Source: Bacteroidota bacterium
GTDB taxonomy: Bacteria; Bacteroidota; Bacteroidia; Chitinophagales; Chitinophagaceae
Direction of reading: 5' to 3'
DNA: 64,000 nt
NCBI GenBank assembly: GCA_023437225.1
Contig: JAEZGS010000001.1
Span: 310,001 to 374,000 of the forward strand
Both the position numbers and the translations under genes were made by a program. This document shows, one piece after another, positions 8,273-17,313 of this stretch. How positions within the stretch are numbered: the first letter of the stretch is position 1; each line of letters opens with the position of its first letter. Below the pieces are notes generated by a model. That model was not told where the DNA came from. It did no database searches and saw only the letters and a program-made list of their open reading frames with translations.

Positions 8273-9322
8273 TCAATCGATGATCAAAGTGATGTCTCCT
8301 CCATTCGGATGTCCCACACAGGTTAACACCAGCCCCTGTTTCAGATCTTCATCCATCAGCACTTCATTGTCAGACATCCACACTTTTCCTTCAACACACT
8401 TCGCCACGCAGCTTCCACACTTGCCGGTTTCGCAGCTATAAGGCAGTTGGATATTCGATTTTTTTGCGGCGACGGTTATAGGGTCTGGAAATTCTACTGG
8501 GAATTGAAGCTCGGCTCCTTTTAAAAAAATCCGAACCCTTCTTGTAGTTTGATCTGGCGGTGTAATTCTTTGCGAAGGTTTAATAGGGATAAAGTCTTCT
8601 TTTCTATAACAATTTGGAGGATATAGCTGTTCATTCAGCGTATATATGATCATTCGCATGTAGGCCTGCGGTCCGCATACAAAAAACAATGTATGTTCTT
8701 TATCGCTCGCATAGGTGTTGAGAATCTGCAGTAACAGATCCCGATTCAAACGCGCCCGGTGCAGGTCTGCGATCCGGCTGAATAAAAACTCTATCTGGAA
8801 TCTGGATGCAAATTGAACCTGCAGTTCCATGAGCTCCCGATAGAATATGGTGGTCGCTTCACTGTGGTTACTATAGATCAGTACTGCGTGTAAATGGGGT
8901 TGCGAGTGAAGTACAGATTTAATTAAAGAAATAACAGGTGTTATCCCGCTGCCGGCTGCGAAAAATACAACGGTGTTGTAATCGCGTGTGTCTTGGGGCA
9001 GGGTGAACATCCCTCCGATCCCTGTGGTCAAAAGCAGATCTCCTATGTGAGAATTGTCGTTCAGGTTTCGCGACAGCATCCCATTGTCAATTCTTTTCAC
9101 TCCAATGGTCAGGGGTTCGTTGATGTCGGGGCAGGAACAGATTGAATACGATCTGCGGATATCGGAAGCTTCCTGATGATTATGTACGATGGTTAAATAC
9201 TGACCAGATTTGTAGGTAAGGCCATGATCGCCGGAGAATGTGAATGTTTTGAAACCCACCGGCCCTTCCGAAATGGAAGCGATCCGGAGTTGATGGTATA
9301 ACAGGTCGCTGGATTGTGACAT
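8273..9322 (-). CDS. PaaE-like ferredoxin-NAD(P)H oxidoreductase
   Basis: A 349-residue electron-transfer flavoprotein. It has an FNR-type FAD-binding domain (QYLTIV, RRSYSICSCP), an NAD(P)H-binding domain (VVFFAAGSGITPVISLIKS, FFVCGPQAYM), and a C-terminal plant-type 2Fe-2S ferredoxin domain with the cysteine ligands in CETGKCGSCVAKC and a fourth in LVLTCVGHP. This order matches PaaE-type reductases that feed electrons to oxygenases. No oxygenase subunits lie nearby, so it may serve a hydroxylase or desaturase elsewhere; the partner is unknown. It lies alone, with a -7 box 13 bases before its ATG. Confidence 0.93.
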   Translation of the reverse strand: MSQSSDLLYHQLRIASISEGPVGFKTFTFSGDHGLTYKSGQYLTIVHNHQEASDIRRSYSICSCPDINEPLTIGVKRIDNGMLSRNLNDNSHIGDLLLTTGIGGMFTLPQDTRDYNTVVFFAAGSGITPVISLIKSVLHSQPHLHAVLIYSNHSEATTIFYRELMELQVQFASRFQIEFLFSRIADLHRARLNRDLLLQILNTYASDKEHTLFFVCGPQAYMRMIIYTLNEQLYPPNCYRKEDFIPIKPSQRITPPDQTTRRVRIFLKGAELQFPVEFPDPITVAAKKSNIQLPYSCETGKCGSCVAKCVEGKVWMSDNEVLMDEDLKQGLVLTCVGHPNGGDITLIID

Positions 9323-9335
9323 ATCGCAAATTGTT

Positions 9336-9343
9336 CAAAATTA
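9336..9343 (-). promoter_or_regulatory. Candidate -7 box for the ferredoxin reductase gene
   Basis: The minus strand reads TAATTTTG, an exact match to TAnnTTTG, 13 bases before the ATG. No convincing -33 element is seen at the usual distance, so this is a weaker call than the pta promoter. Confidence 0.35.
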
Positions 9344-9428
9344 ACTGGTCATCAGCAAATTACTTTGGGGTGCTTGGAACAATTGTTGCTGTCTAACCTT
9401 TACCATTAATTATTTTAAACGCATCCGT

Positions 9429-10133
9429 ATGAAGCATTTTTTTCTAAGTCTGCTGGTGATCGGTGGCATTGCTACGCTCACCAGTTGTGAAAAGGAAACA
9501 GAAAAGGTTGACAAACCAACTACTACCCTGAACTACAAATTAACTGCCGACACAAAGGTTGCCCAGTTTGGAGTGAATGACGGCCGTGATGTTGGTACTG
9601 AAGAATTTGAATCTTTCAAGTGGACCGGAGGCTCTGTAGGAGTTTCTGACATTAAGTTTGAAGCAAAGGCTGATGATAACAACAAGTTGGAGTTTAAGTC
9701 ATCTGTAGATCAGCGCTTTGATCTATATGATGCATGGGCTTCCATAGGAAGTGTTGAAGTGCCACAGCAGGTAGCTTTCAAATCAGTTGAATTCAAAATT
9801 GGCTTTGCTCCTGTAAACGATGAGCCGTCCTTGTTATTGACGGGAACTTTTGAACACGAGGGACAAACAGTGCCTATCAGCCTGGTTGTGGATCGCAAGT
9901 TTGAGCTGAAATTTGAGAAGAAGACACCGACTGTTTTCGATGGCAATATGGATGAACTCGAAGTTCAGGCACTTATGGCCGTTGCACAGTTAAGCCAGGG
10001 TTTCACTGAAGAGATGTTCTTCAATGCCATGCGCACAAATGGTGAGGTTGTGATATCGACTTCAAGCAACCCGGAATTATATGCCATGATCTGGCAGAGG
10101 ATCGAAAGTATTCTTAAGATTGAAATCAAGTAA
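9429..10133 (+). CDS. Hypothetical lipoprotein, 234 aa
   Basis: The N-terminus MKHFFLSLLVIGGIATLTSC is a lipoprotein signal peptide with the lipobox LTSC, so the mature protein would be anchored in the envelope. It is followed by an acidic, lysine-rich linker (EKETEKVDKP). The rest looks beta-rich (FKSVEFKIGFAPVNDE, HEGQTVPISLVVDRKFELKF) with a short helical C-terminus. I recognise no family or catalytic motif. It is followed directly by a strong intrinsic terminator, so it is probably a single-gene transcript. Confidence 0.8.
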   Translation: MKHFFLSLLVIGGIATLTSCEKETEKVDKPTTTLNYKLTADTKVAQFGVNDGRDVGTEEFESFKWTGGSVGVSDIKFEAKADDNNKLEFKSSVDQRFDLYDAWASIGSVEVPQQVAFKSVEFKIGFAPVNDEPSLLLTGTFEHEGQTVPISLVVDRKFELKFEKKTPTVFDGNMDELEVQALMAVAQLSQGFTEEMFFNAMRTNGEVVISTSSNPELYAMIWQRIESILKIEIK

Positions 10134-10152
10134 TTAGATCAAACAATTTGAT

Positions 10153-10186
10153 AAAGGGCTTACATTAGTGAGCCCTTTTCTTTTTT
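10153..10186 (+). terminator. Intrinsic terminator after the lipoprotein gene
   Basis: AAAGGGCT pairs with AGCCCTTT (8 bp) around a 10-base loop and runs into TTTTCTTTTTT. It starts 20 bases after the lipoprotein stop and isolates that gene from the downstream AraC-type regulator. A textbook rho-independent terminator. Confidence 0.87.
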
Positions 10187-10228
10187 AGCCCGATAACTTG
10201 ATACGGCTGCAATAACCAATTAACCTGC

Positions 10229-11218
10229 ATGATGAAAAAGATCTCCCTGCTAATTCCTGAAGGCGATATAAGCCTTAGCAATATCGAAGCAACTTTTAAA
10301 ATGTTTACAAAGGTGAATGAGGCTATGCAAAAGCAAGATCTGGAGCCTTTGTTTAGCGTGAGTCTGGTTGCATTGAACAAGGAACCCCGACAAGTGAACG
10401 GCCTGTTCTCCATCATACCGCAATTTTCGCTTAATGAAGTTGATTCATCGGATATCATCATAATACCCGCGGTACACGGTGACATGAAAGAAGTTGTTGC
10501 CAGGAACAGGGACTTCATTCCATGGATTATTCAGCAGCATGCAGATGGAGCGGAAATCGTTTCATTGTGCATCGGTGCATTCATACTTGCATCCACAGGG
10601 TTACTGAACGGCAGATCCTGCACAACGCACTGGATAGCTGCTGAGGAATTTCGTATCATGTTTCCCGAAGTGAACCTGGCTCCCTATAAGATCCTCACTG
10701 ATGAAAGAGGTATTTATACAAGCGGCGGCGCGTATTCATCACTTAATCTCATATTGTACCTCGTTGAAAAGTTTGCTGGCCGTGAAATGGCACTGGTAAC
10801 ATCCAAGATCTTTGAGATCGATATTGATCGCAACAGTCAATCGCCCTTTATAATGTTCCGCGGTCAGAAAGAGCATGAAGACTCGCTGATACGAAATGCG
10901 CAGGAGTATATTGAAAACAATTTCAATGAAAGAATAACCGTCGATCAGCTTGCTACAATGCTATCAGTTGGCAGACGCAACCTTGAAAGACGCTTTAAAC
11001 GCGCAACCGCAAATACAGTTGTTGAATACATTCAACGAGTAAAAATTGAAGCTGCAAAACTAAGTTTTGAGTCTTCCCGCGAAAATGTAAATGAAGTGAT
11101 GTATAAGGTTGGATACAATGATACGAAGGCATTTCGTACAACGTTCAAGAAGCTAACCGGTCTGTCTCCCATGCAATATCGGAACAAATACAACAGGGAG
11201 CTTGCCATGGCACAATAA
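10229..11218 (+). CDS. GlxA-type AraC regulator with DJ-1/PfpI domain
   Basis: A 329-residue transcription factor with an N-terminal DJ-1/PfpI (class I glutamine amidotransferase-like) domain, including DIIIIPAVHGD and the nucleophile-elbow-like VSLCIGAFILASTG. A C-terminal AraC double helix-turn-helix occupies about residues 225-325 (ITVDQLATMLSVGRRNLERR, VMYKVGYNDTKAFRTTFKKL). The architecture matches the GlxA/CdhR/FtrA group, in which the DJ-1 domain is normally a ligand-sensing module rather than an enzyme. Two adjacent ATGs (10229 and 10232) could both serve as start. The regulated genes are not obvious; the downstream carboxylesterase is one candidate. Confidence 0.93.
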   Translation: MMKKISLLIPEGDISLSNIEATFKMFTKVNEAMQKQDLEPLFSVSLVALNKEPRQVNGLFSIIPQFSLNEVDSSDIIIIPAVHGDMKEVVARNRDFIPWIIQQHADGAEIVSLCIGAFILASTGLLNGRSCTTHWIAAEEFRIMFPEVNLAPYKILTDERGIYTSGGAYSSLNLILYLVEKFAGREMALVTSKIFEIDIDRNSQSPFIMFRGQKEHEDSLIRNAQEYIENNFNERITVDQLATMLSVGRRNLERRFKRATANTVVEYIQRVKIEAAKLSFESSRENVNEVMYKVGYNDTKAFRTTFKKLTGLSPMQYRNKYNRELAMAQ

Positions 11219-11403
11219 GCTGGCATGAAAGTGTTGACAGCACTTGCATCAACGCCTTTTTTGTGAACACCAGTGAAGTCAGTAGCGAAGATGATCATGA
11301 AGGCGAACAATCGAGGCTTTGATTCACTGCTGAATGAGGATTAAGTTTTATATTGTCAGGTTAGAGAACAGTGTGTCTTAAACAATACTAATTGAAATAA
11401 ATC

Positions 11404-13017
11404 ATGAAATTCTTGCTTGCCAGTCTTTTTGCAATCGTTGTTGCAGGTCCCGCATGTTCACAATCGCAGCAAAAGCTTTCTTCCATGAAACAGGTTAAGG
11501 TAAAGAACGGAACATTGGAAGGTGTGGTTGAATCAAGCGGTATTGTGTCATTCAAAGGTGTTCCATTCGCTGCTCCACCAGTGGGCAAATTTCGGTGGAG
11601 AGAACCTCAGCCGGTTCAGGATTGGAAAGGCATAAAACGAGCGGATCAATTTGGCCCGCGTGCAATGCAGACGCAGGTATTTGGAGACATGGGCTTTCGG
11701 TCCAATGGCATGAGTGAAGATTGTCTTTATCTAAATGTGTGGACTCCCGCAAAAAGCTCAAAAGATAAATTGCCGGTATTGGTTTATTTCTATGGTGGAG
11801 GCTTTGTTGCAGGGGACGGTTCTGAAGGAAGATATGATGGCGAGAGCATGGCGAAAAAGGGAATCGTTGCCTTGACTGTAAACTACCGGTTAGGCGTTTT
11901 TGGTTTTTTTGCCCATCCTGAGTTAAGTACCGAATCACCTCATAAAGCCTCAGGCAACTATGGACTACTGGACCAGGCTGCGGCGTTGAAGTGGGTGAGA
12001 GAAAATATTGCGGCATTTGGCGGGGATCCACAAAGGGTTACTATCGCGGGGGAATCTGCGGGTTCTATCTCCGTCAGCGCACAAATGGCTTCGCCACTTT
12101 CAAAAGACCTCATTGCAGGTGCTATCGGCGAAAGTGGGTCACTGTTAGGCGCACTGTCGGCGGTTCCAAAAACAAATGCCGAACAGACCGGAGTGCAGTT
12201 TGCAAAAGCTATAAAAGCAAATTCGCTGTCCGACCTGCGTGCCATCGATGCCGATACCTTGTTGCAGGCTGCTGCGAAGTTCAATCCGTTCAGGTTTTCG
12301 ATGAACGTGGACGGTTACTTCTTTCCCAAAAGCCCATATGAAATTTATGAAGCAGGCGAGCAGGCGAAAGTGCCATTGCTCGTTGGCTGGAACAATGAAG
12401 AAATGAATTACAGGGTTGTGATGGGCAATGATTCGCTTACTGTAACGAACTTCGAAAAGGCAGTGAGGAAACTATATGGCTCGAAGGCTGATGACTATCT
12501 TAAAGTGTATGCACCCGCTTCAGATGCAGAAGTAGAGAGTGTTGCAACGGATCTTGCAGGTGATCGTTTTATTTCCTACAGCACCTGGAAATGGGCCGAT
12601 CTACATTGGCGCACTGCGTCGCAGCCCGTGTATCGATACTTATACGAACGTCCAAGGCCCGCTATGTCAGAGGAGATGGGAGATGCGAGTGCAGGATTAG
12701 CAGGCGGTGTGCAACGTGGGCAACCCAAAATGCCGCCATCGAAAGGTGCCGTGCATTCTGCGGAGATCGAATATGCAATGGGCAATCTGCATTTGAACAA
12801 AGTTTTTGCCTGGACAGAAGAAGATCATAAAGTGTCTCGCATTATGCAGCAATACTTCGCAAACTTTATCAGAACGGGCAATCCCAATGGTGAAGGATTG
12901 CCAAAATGGCCTGCGATCCAGAATGATACAAAGGTTCCTGTGATGCACATCGATGTAAACACACGAGTAGAGCAGGAGAAGTTCCGCGAGCGCTATCTAC
13001 TTATGGATAAACGTTGA
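11404..13017 (+). CDS. Secreted carboxylesterase, type B family
   Basis: A 537-residue alpha/beta-hydrolase of the carboxylesterase type B family. It has an N-terminal signal peptide (MKFLLASLFAIVVAGPACSQ), the oxyanion-hole segment VYFYGGGFVAGDG, the nucleophile Ser218 in TIAGESAGSISV, and late acid and His candidates in GWNNEEMNY and GAVHSAEIEYAMGN. It would hydrolyse ester bonds in the periplasm or outside the cell; the natural substrate is unknown. The signal peptide ends in a Cys (GPACSQ), so a lipoprotein cannot be fully excluded, but the lipobox is poor. It is followed 32 bases later by the PAS kinase gene. Confidence 0.93.
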   Translation: MKFLLASLFAIVVAGPACSQSQQKLSSMKQVKVKNGTLEGVVESSGIVSFKGVPFAAPPVGKFRWREPQPVQDWKGIKRADQFGPRAMQTQVFGDMGFRSNGMSEDCLYLNVWTPAKSSKDKLPVLVYFYGGGFVAGDGSEGRYDGESMAKKGIVALTVNYRLGVFGFFAHPELSTESPHKASGNYGLLDQAAALKWVRENIAAFGGDPQRVTIAGESAGSISVSAQMASPLSKDLIAGAIGESGSLLGALSAVPKTNAEQTGVQFAKAIKANSLSDLRAIDADTLLQAAAKFNPFRFSMNVDGYFFPKSPYEIYEAGEQAKVPLLVGWNNEEMNYRVVMGNDSLTVTNFEKAVRKLYGSKADDYLKVYAPASDAEVESVATDLAGDRFISYSTWKWADLHWRTASQPVYRYLYERPRPAMSEEMGDASAGLAGGVQRGQPKMPPSKGAVHSAEIEYAMGNLHLNKVFAWTEEDHKVSRIMQQYFANFIRTGNPNGEGLPKWPAIQNDTKVPVMHIDVNTRVEQEKFRERYLLMDKR

Positions 13018-13049
13018 TTGCCTATATTCGTGGTTAGGTTTAACCAACA

Positions 13050-14930
13050 ATGACCATCAACGATCTCACGTGGCTCAACAATTTTTGTGACGGCATCCTG
13101 CTCCTTGATGAGCATGGAAATATTTATGCCTGTAATGCTGCTGCAGAGAATTTGCTGCAATTCGATTGTGGGGAGCTGCATGGTAAAAACATCTCCATAA
13201 TTTATGAACATGCAGAAGACGATATCAGGGTTGCTTATGAATTGCAAACAGTGTTGAAGGAGGGTCGGTTTACTTCAACAGGTTGGCGATTTAAAAAAGA
13301 CAGATCGAAATTCTGGTGTGAAACTGCTTATTCACCTGCACAATCTATCAACGAGCTTCGAGGATTCAGCTGCATTTTGCGCGATCGTACCAAAGAAAAA
13401 GATACACTACAGGATTTAGAATGGAGAGAGGAGCGTTACCGACTGATGGTACAGGAAGTTACTGAATACGCAAACTTCATGATCGATGAGAATGGATTTA
13501 TCCTGACATGGAATGAAGGAGCAAAAAAAATCAAAGGTTACCTGGAGAGTGAAATAATTGGAAAGCATATTTCAATTTTTTATACGGAAGAAGATCGGAA
13601 ATCGAATAAGGCAGAACGTGAGTTATCTACTGCAATCAGAACGGGCAAGTACGAAGAAGAAGACTGGCGCGTTCGAAAGGATGGCACTATATTCTGGGCA
13701 AACGTAGTCCTTACCGCTCTCTTCAATGAACAAAATAAACTTATTGGGCTTTCTAAAGTTACCCGTGATCTGACCGACAAAAAACATGCGGAGGAAGCAT
13801 TGCGCAGCAGTGAAAGCCGTTACCGGTCGCTTGTTGAGCAGGTCAGGGATTACGGAATATTCCTTATGGACGACCGTGGAAGGATCATCAGCTGGAATGA
13901 TGGTGCGCGGCGAATAAAGGGTTATACAGCTGAGGAGATCATTGGCAAATACTTTACGATATTTTATCCCGAGGAAGAAATCCTCAATGGTAAACCCGCT
14001 CACGAGCTGAAAGTGGCAAGGACCACTGGTCAGTATGAAGAGGAAGGCTGGCGATTGCGGAAAGATGGTTCAAGGTTTTGGGCAAACATAGTGATCACTG
14101 CAGTGCACGATGAGCTTGGTCATCTTGTAGGTTTCTCAAAGGTGACACGTGACCTCACTGAAAGAAAACAGGCGGAGAAAGCTCTGCGCGACAGCTCTCA
14201 AAAGTATCGTGAGATCGCCGAACAATTGAAGGCGTCAAACATCGAGTTAGAAGCGGCGAACAAGGAATTGGAACAATTCACTTACATCGTATCGCATGAT
14301 CTGCAGGAGCCGATACGTTCGATCAAAAGCTTTTTGAAGCTTATTGAAAAGAAGGTTAGTACTGCAGATATGCACGCAATAAACACCTACCTTTCAAAAG
14401 CGTTCAATACCGCGGACAGGATGAAGGAACTTATTCTTAACCTGTTGACGTATTCACAACTAAGTAAGGTTGAGATTACAAAAACTGAGATCCCTGTAAA
14501 AAAGCTGTTTGCCGATCTTAGTGAGAATCTTAAATCGCTTATCAGGGAATCGCGCGCAGAGATCAGCATCGATAACCGGGTAGAAAAGGTTATTGGCGAT
14601 CCGGTGCAATTAGGGCAGCTGTTACAAAACCTGGTTTCGAATGCAATAAAGTTTACCGACAAGCAAAATCCCCGTGTAGCAATTTCGGTAAGGCAACTGG
14701 AAAATTGCGTCAGGTTTTCGATTACTGACAATGGAATAGGTATAGCACAGGAAGACGTTGAAAAGGTATTCGAAATATTCCGGAGATTGCACACAGAAAA
14801 AGACTATCCTGGAACGGGGATAGGTCTTGCAATTTGTAAGAAGATAGTTGACAGGCATCATGGTCGCATCTGGCTTGAATCTGCAGAAGGTGTAGGTACC
14901 ACATTCTATTTCACATTGAACGAATATTGA
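13050..14930 (+). CDS. PAS-domain sensor histidine kinase (three PAS)
   Basis: A 626-residue cytoplasmic sensor kinase with no membrane segments. Three PAS domains lie in tandem, at about residues 10-120, 130-250 and 255-375. The second and third are close copies, sharing the W-N-(E/D)-GA-(K/R)-(K/R)-IKGY and KVTRDLT patterns. A HisKA domain follows with phospho-acceptor His416 in YIVSHDLQEPIRSIKSF, then an ATPase domain with N box (QLLQNLVSNAIKF), G1 (DNGIGIA) and G2 (GTGIGLAICKKI). The layout resembles phytochrome-like or bacteriophytochrome-partner kinases, with Rcp1-type receivers. The receiver gene begins 13 bases after the stop, so the two form one system. The ligand is unknown. Confidence 0.95.
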   Translation: MTINDLTWLNNFCDGILLLDEHGNIYACNAAAENLLQFDCGELHGKNISIIYEHAEDDIRVAYELQTVLKEGRFTSTGWRFKKDRSKFWCETAYSPAQSINELRGFSCILRDRTKEKDTLQDLEWREERYRLMVQEVTEYANFMIDENGFILTWNEGAKKIKGYLESEIIGKHISIFYTEEDRKSNKAERELSTAIRTGKYEEEDWRVRKDGTIFWANVVLTALFNEQNKLIGLSKVTRDLTDKKHAEEALRSSESRYRSLVEQVRDYGIFLMDDRGRIISWNDGARRIKGYTAEEIIGKYFTIFYPEEEILNGKPAHELKVARTTGQYEEEGWRLRKDGSRFWANIVITAVHDELGHLVGFSKVTRDLTERKQAEKALRDSSQKYREIAEQLKASNIELEAANKELEQFTYIVSHDLQEPIRSIKSFLKLIEKKVSTADMHAINTYLSKAFNTADRMKELILNLLTYSQLSKVEITKTEIPVKKLFADLSENLKSLIRESRAEISIDNRVEKVIGDPVQLGQLLQNLVSNAIKFTDKQNPRVAISVRQLENCVRFSITDNGIGIAQEDVEKVFEIFRRLHTEKDYPGTGIGLAICKKIVDRHHGRIWLESAEGVGTTFYFTLNEY

Positions 14931-14943
14931 ATAAAAGTCATCA

Positions 14944-15357
14944 ATGAAAAAGTTGAAGGTAGTTATCGTTGAAAATGATGAGGATGAGCAACTATTTATG
15001 CGTGAGGGCTTTGAAGAAAGCGGACATTTTGAGGTTGTTGCACAGCTTCGTAACGGTGACCTGTTGATCCGCTGGCTGGAGACAAACGAAAGTAGTTTGC
15101 CAGACATTATTCTCACAGACCTCAATATGCCCGGGAAGAATGGGTATGAGATATTGAATTATGTGAAAGGATCAGAAACTTTCAGACACATACCGGTGAT
15201 CATCACATCTACATCGTCTACTGCCTCTATTATTGAAAAATGTCTTGAGGCAGGTGCAGATAAATACCTGGTTAAGCCTGATACTTTTATTGAATATCGG
15301 CCTTATGCTGAAAAGCTGTTTGACATTCTTAGGGAAAGCAACATGATTAAGGAATAG
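14944..15357 (+). CDS. Single-domain response regulator
   Basis: A 137-residue stand-alone receiver of the Rcp1-like type. It shows the acidic pocket NDEDEQ near residue 12, phospho-acceptor Asp59 in ILTDLNMPGKNG, a Thr/Ser switch at about 88-89 (VIITSTSS) and Lys111 in KYLVKPD. No output domain is present, so it must act by protein interaction or as part of a phosphorelay. It follows the three-PAS kinase by 13 bases and is very probably its partner. A hairpin terminator follows its stop codon. Confidence 0.93.
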   Translation: MKKLKVVIVENDEDEQLFMREGFEESGHFEVVAQLRNGDLLIRWLETNESSLPDIILTDLNMPGKNGYEILNYVKGSETFRHIPVIITSTSSTASIIEKCLEAGADKYLVKPDTFIEYRPYAEKLFDILRESNMIKE

Positions 15358-15360
15358 CAA

Positions 15361-15384
15361 AAAGCGCCCCGTTTGGAGCGCTTT
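15361..15384. terminator. Bidirectional terminator between convergent genes
   Basis: AAAGCGC and GCGCTTT form a 7-bp stem, extendable by CC/GG with a bulge, in the 49-base gap between the receiver gene and the convergent BON-domain gene. The minus-strand reading ends in five T, and the plus-strand reading in three, so it should stop transcription best from the right. Confidence 0.7.
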
Positions 15385-15406
15385 CCAGTATTCAGCATCC
15401 GGCATT

Positions 15407-16405
15407 TTATGGTATTCGTTCTGGGCGCTGACTCACCCTGATTCGATTTTCAACGTTTTGAACACCTGAGATCGACTCAACGATGTCTTCCGCACGACGT
15501 TTCTGCTCACGTGTTTCAACAGTACCTGTAAGAACTACGTCGTTTCCTTCAATTTGCACCTGGACATTTGTTGCGTCGAGCATATCGTCGTCACTTAGCC
15601 TATCGCAGACATCCTCCCGTATCCTGTCTTCCGAGCGGCGATAATCTTTGGGCCCCTTTCCTTTGAAGCCTCCACCCATGAACGTTCTGCGATCATTTGA
15701 ATATTGATCTCCACTATTCATGCGGTCTATTCTTCTTCTGCGCTCTGCATCATCATCACCAAACCATGAGGAAACCTCGTCCTTGGTTCTTTCCCACCAG
15801 TCGCGGTTACCATCGTTTGCATTATCATTAAAATTCATGCGGTTTTCCCAACCCAATTTACCGCGGTAATTATTGCCGTAATTGTGTCCTGAATTGGATC
15901 TCATATCGCTGTTACGGTCCCAGCCCTCACGGTTGGATGTGTTGCCCCAGGATCCATGGGTATTACCCCAATCGCTTGCACGATGTCCGTAGTGTCCGCC
16001 TGTAGATGCACCCATGCCGTAGCTCATTCCTGAGCCCATACCCGCACCATAGTTACTTCCCCAGTCACTGTTCATATTTCGCCTGTTCCAATCGTCGTGG
16101 TTTGACTGGTAGCCGGAAGATCCGCGGTGTCGGTCCCAATCATTATCCCGATTCCATTGGTTTCCACCGGTATTTTGCCACCTGTTCTGGTCCATATTTC
16201 CCCGGTTGCCGTAATTTCCCTGGTTCCAACTGCTACCCTGGTTGTTGCCATAATCGCTGTTGTTTGAACCATATCCCGTGTTTCCAAAACTACCATCGTT
16301 CTCCCGGTTTCGGTCCCGATCATTATCCCATCGCTGATCCTGGTCGTTCGACCGGTTCATGTCCTGGTGAGATTGGTTTTGCCAGTTTCGATTATTTTCT
16401 GCCAT
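15407..16405 (-). CDS. BON-domain protein with Asn/Gly/Arg/Trp-rich N-terminal region
   Basis: From the ATG at 16405 (MAENNRNWQNQSHQDMN) the protein has 332 residues. The first 200 or so are low complexity and very rich in N, G, S, W, R and D (QGSSWNQGNYGNRGNMDQ), probably disordered. A basic/acidic segment (SWFGDDDAERRRRIDR) leads to a C-terminal BON domain at about residues 260-328 (DATNVQVQIEGNDVVLTGTV, SISGVQNVENRIRV). BON domains bind membranes or hydrophobic ligands and occur in osmotic-stress proteins such as OsmY. No signal peptide is visible, so it may be cytoplasmic. An upstream in-frame start would add 32 residues that do not look like protein. Confidence 0.85.
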   Translation of the reverse strand: MAENNRNWQNQSHQDMNRSNDQDQRWDNDRDRNRENDGSFGNTGYGSNNSDYGNNQGSSWNQGNYGNRGNMDQNRWQNTGGNQWNRDNDWDRHRGSSGYQSNHDDWNRRNMNSDWGSNYGAGMGSGMSYGMGASTGGHYGHRASDWGNTHGSWGNTSNREGWDRNSDMRSNSGHNYGNNYRGKLGWENRMNFNDNANDGNRDWWERTKDEVSSWFGDDDAERRRRIDRMNSGDQYSNDRRTFMGGGFKGKGPKDYRRSEDRIREDVCDRLSDDDMLDATNVQVQIEGNDVVLTGTVETREQKRRAEDIVESISGVQNVENRIRVSQRPERIP

Positions 16406-16546
16406 AAAAAAACATTTTATGTTAACAACTGTTTGTATGCGTATTTGCAAAAAAACCGTGCCTTTATTGGCATGAATGTTCAGAAATAGTTTGTCAAGCA
16501 CAATGGAACCAATAAATTAATTTGCATCCACAACCAATCAATAATC

Positions 16547-17263
16547 ATGGAAAACTTAGCGGGAAAAAAAGCACTGGTGACGGGTGCAGGAAAGGGTATA
16601 GGCAGGGCGATTGCGATTGCGCTTGCAAAGGAAGGTGTAGATGTTGCGATAATGGGAAGAACTGCAGCCACGCTGGATGCGGTTGCTGATGAAATACAGG
16701 CACTTGGCGTTAAGTGTGAGGTGGCAATTTCAGATGTAAGCAATCGTGAAGAAGTTGATCTTGCAGTTGCGGCAATTCAATCATCATTAGGGCCGATTGA
16801 TATACTTGTCAATAATGCGGGTATTGCAACCTTTGGAAAATTTCTTGAAATCGCACCACGCGTTTGGGAGGAAATGATGCGTGTAAATGTATTCGGTGTG
16901 TATAATGTTACACGAGCGGTACTTCCACAAATGATCGATCGAAAGACCGGTGATATCATCAACATTTCTTCAACGGCAGGAAAATCCGGCAGCGCTGTTA
17001 CTAGCGCATATAGTGCGTCGAAGTTTGCTGTATTTGGGCTCAGTGAAAGCCTGATGCAGGAAGTTCGCCGGCATAATATAAGGGTGACTGCGATGGCACC
17101 TAGTACCGTAGTAACAGAACTCGCGCACAGTGCCAATCTCATTACTGGTGACCCCGAACGTGTAATGCACCCGGAAGATTTTGCGGAATTGATCATTGCG
17201 CAACTGAAGTTAAACAGGCGAGTGTTCGTGAAAGAAGCGAGCGTTTTTTCAACGAATCCATAA
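16547..17263 (+). CDS. Short-chain dehydrogenase, 3-ketoacyl-ACP reductase-like
   Basis: A 238-residue classical SDR. It has the nucleotide-binding TGAGKGIGRAIA, the NNAG motif (DILVNNAGIATFG), the catalytic Ser in INISSTAGK and the YxxxK pair in SAYSASKFAVFG. Sequence style is close to FabG-like 3-oxoacyl-ACP reductases, but many SDRs with other substrates look alike. It heads a probable three-gene operon: 50 bases separate it from the YihY gene, and the third gene is a second SDR. It is divergent from the BON-domain gene. Confidence 0.9.
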   Translation: MENLAGKKALVTGAGKGIGRAIAIALAKEGVDVAIMGRTAATLDAVADEIQALGVKCEVAISDVSNREEVDLAVAAIQSSLGPIDILVNNAGIATFGKFLEIAPRVWEEMMRVNVFGVYNVTRAVLPQMIDRKTGDIINISSTAGKSGSAVTSAYSASKFAVFGLSESLMQEVRRHNIRVTAMAPSTVVTELAHSANLITGDPERVMHPEDFAELIIAQLKLNRRVFVKEASVFSTNP

Positions 17264-17313
17264 TTTTTCGAGTGATGGTATAATTGTTATAAGCCTAGTC
17301 AAAGCTTCTCACA

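Noticed and set aside
11219..11403. Possible small gene or decayed fragment between the AraC regulator and the carboxylesterase
   Set aside because: Short frames are interrupted by stops and match nothing recognisable. The near-palindrome AAGTGTTGACAGCACTT at 11229-11245 may be a site but lacks support.
15996..16407. Long plus-strand frame opposite the BON-domain gene
   Set aside because: It is the antisense of a biased low-complexity region, which keeps stops rare; the reverse frame ends in a genuine BON domain.
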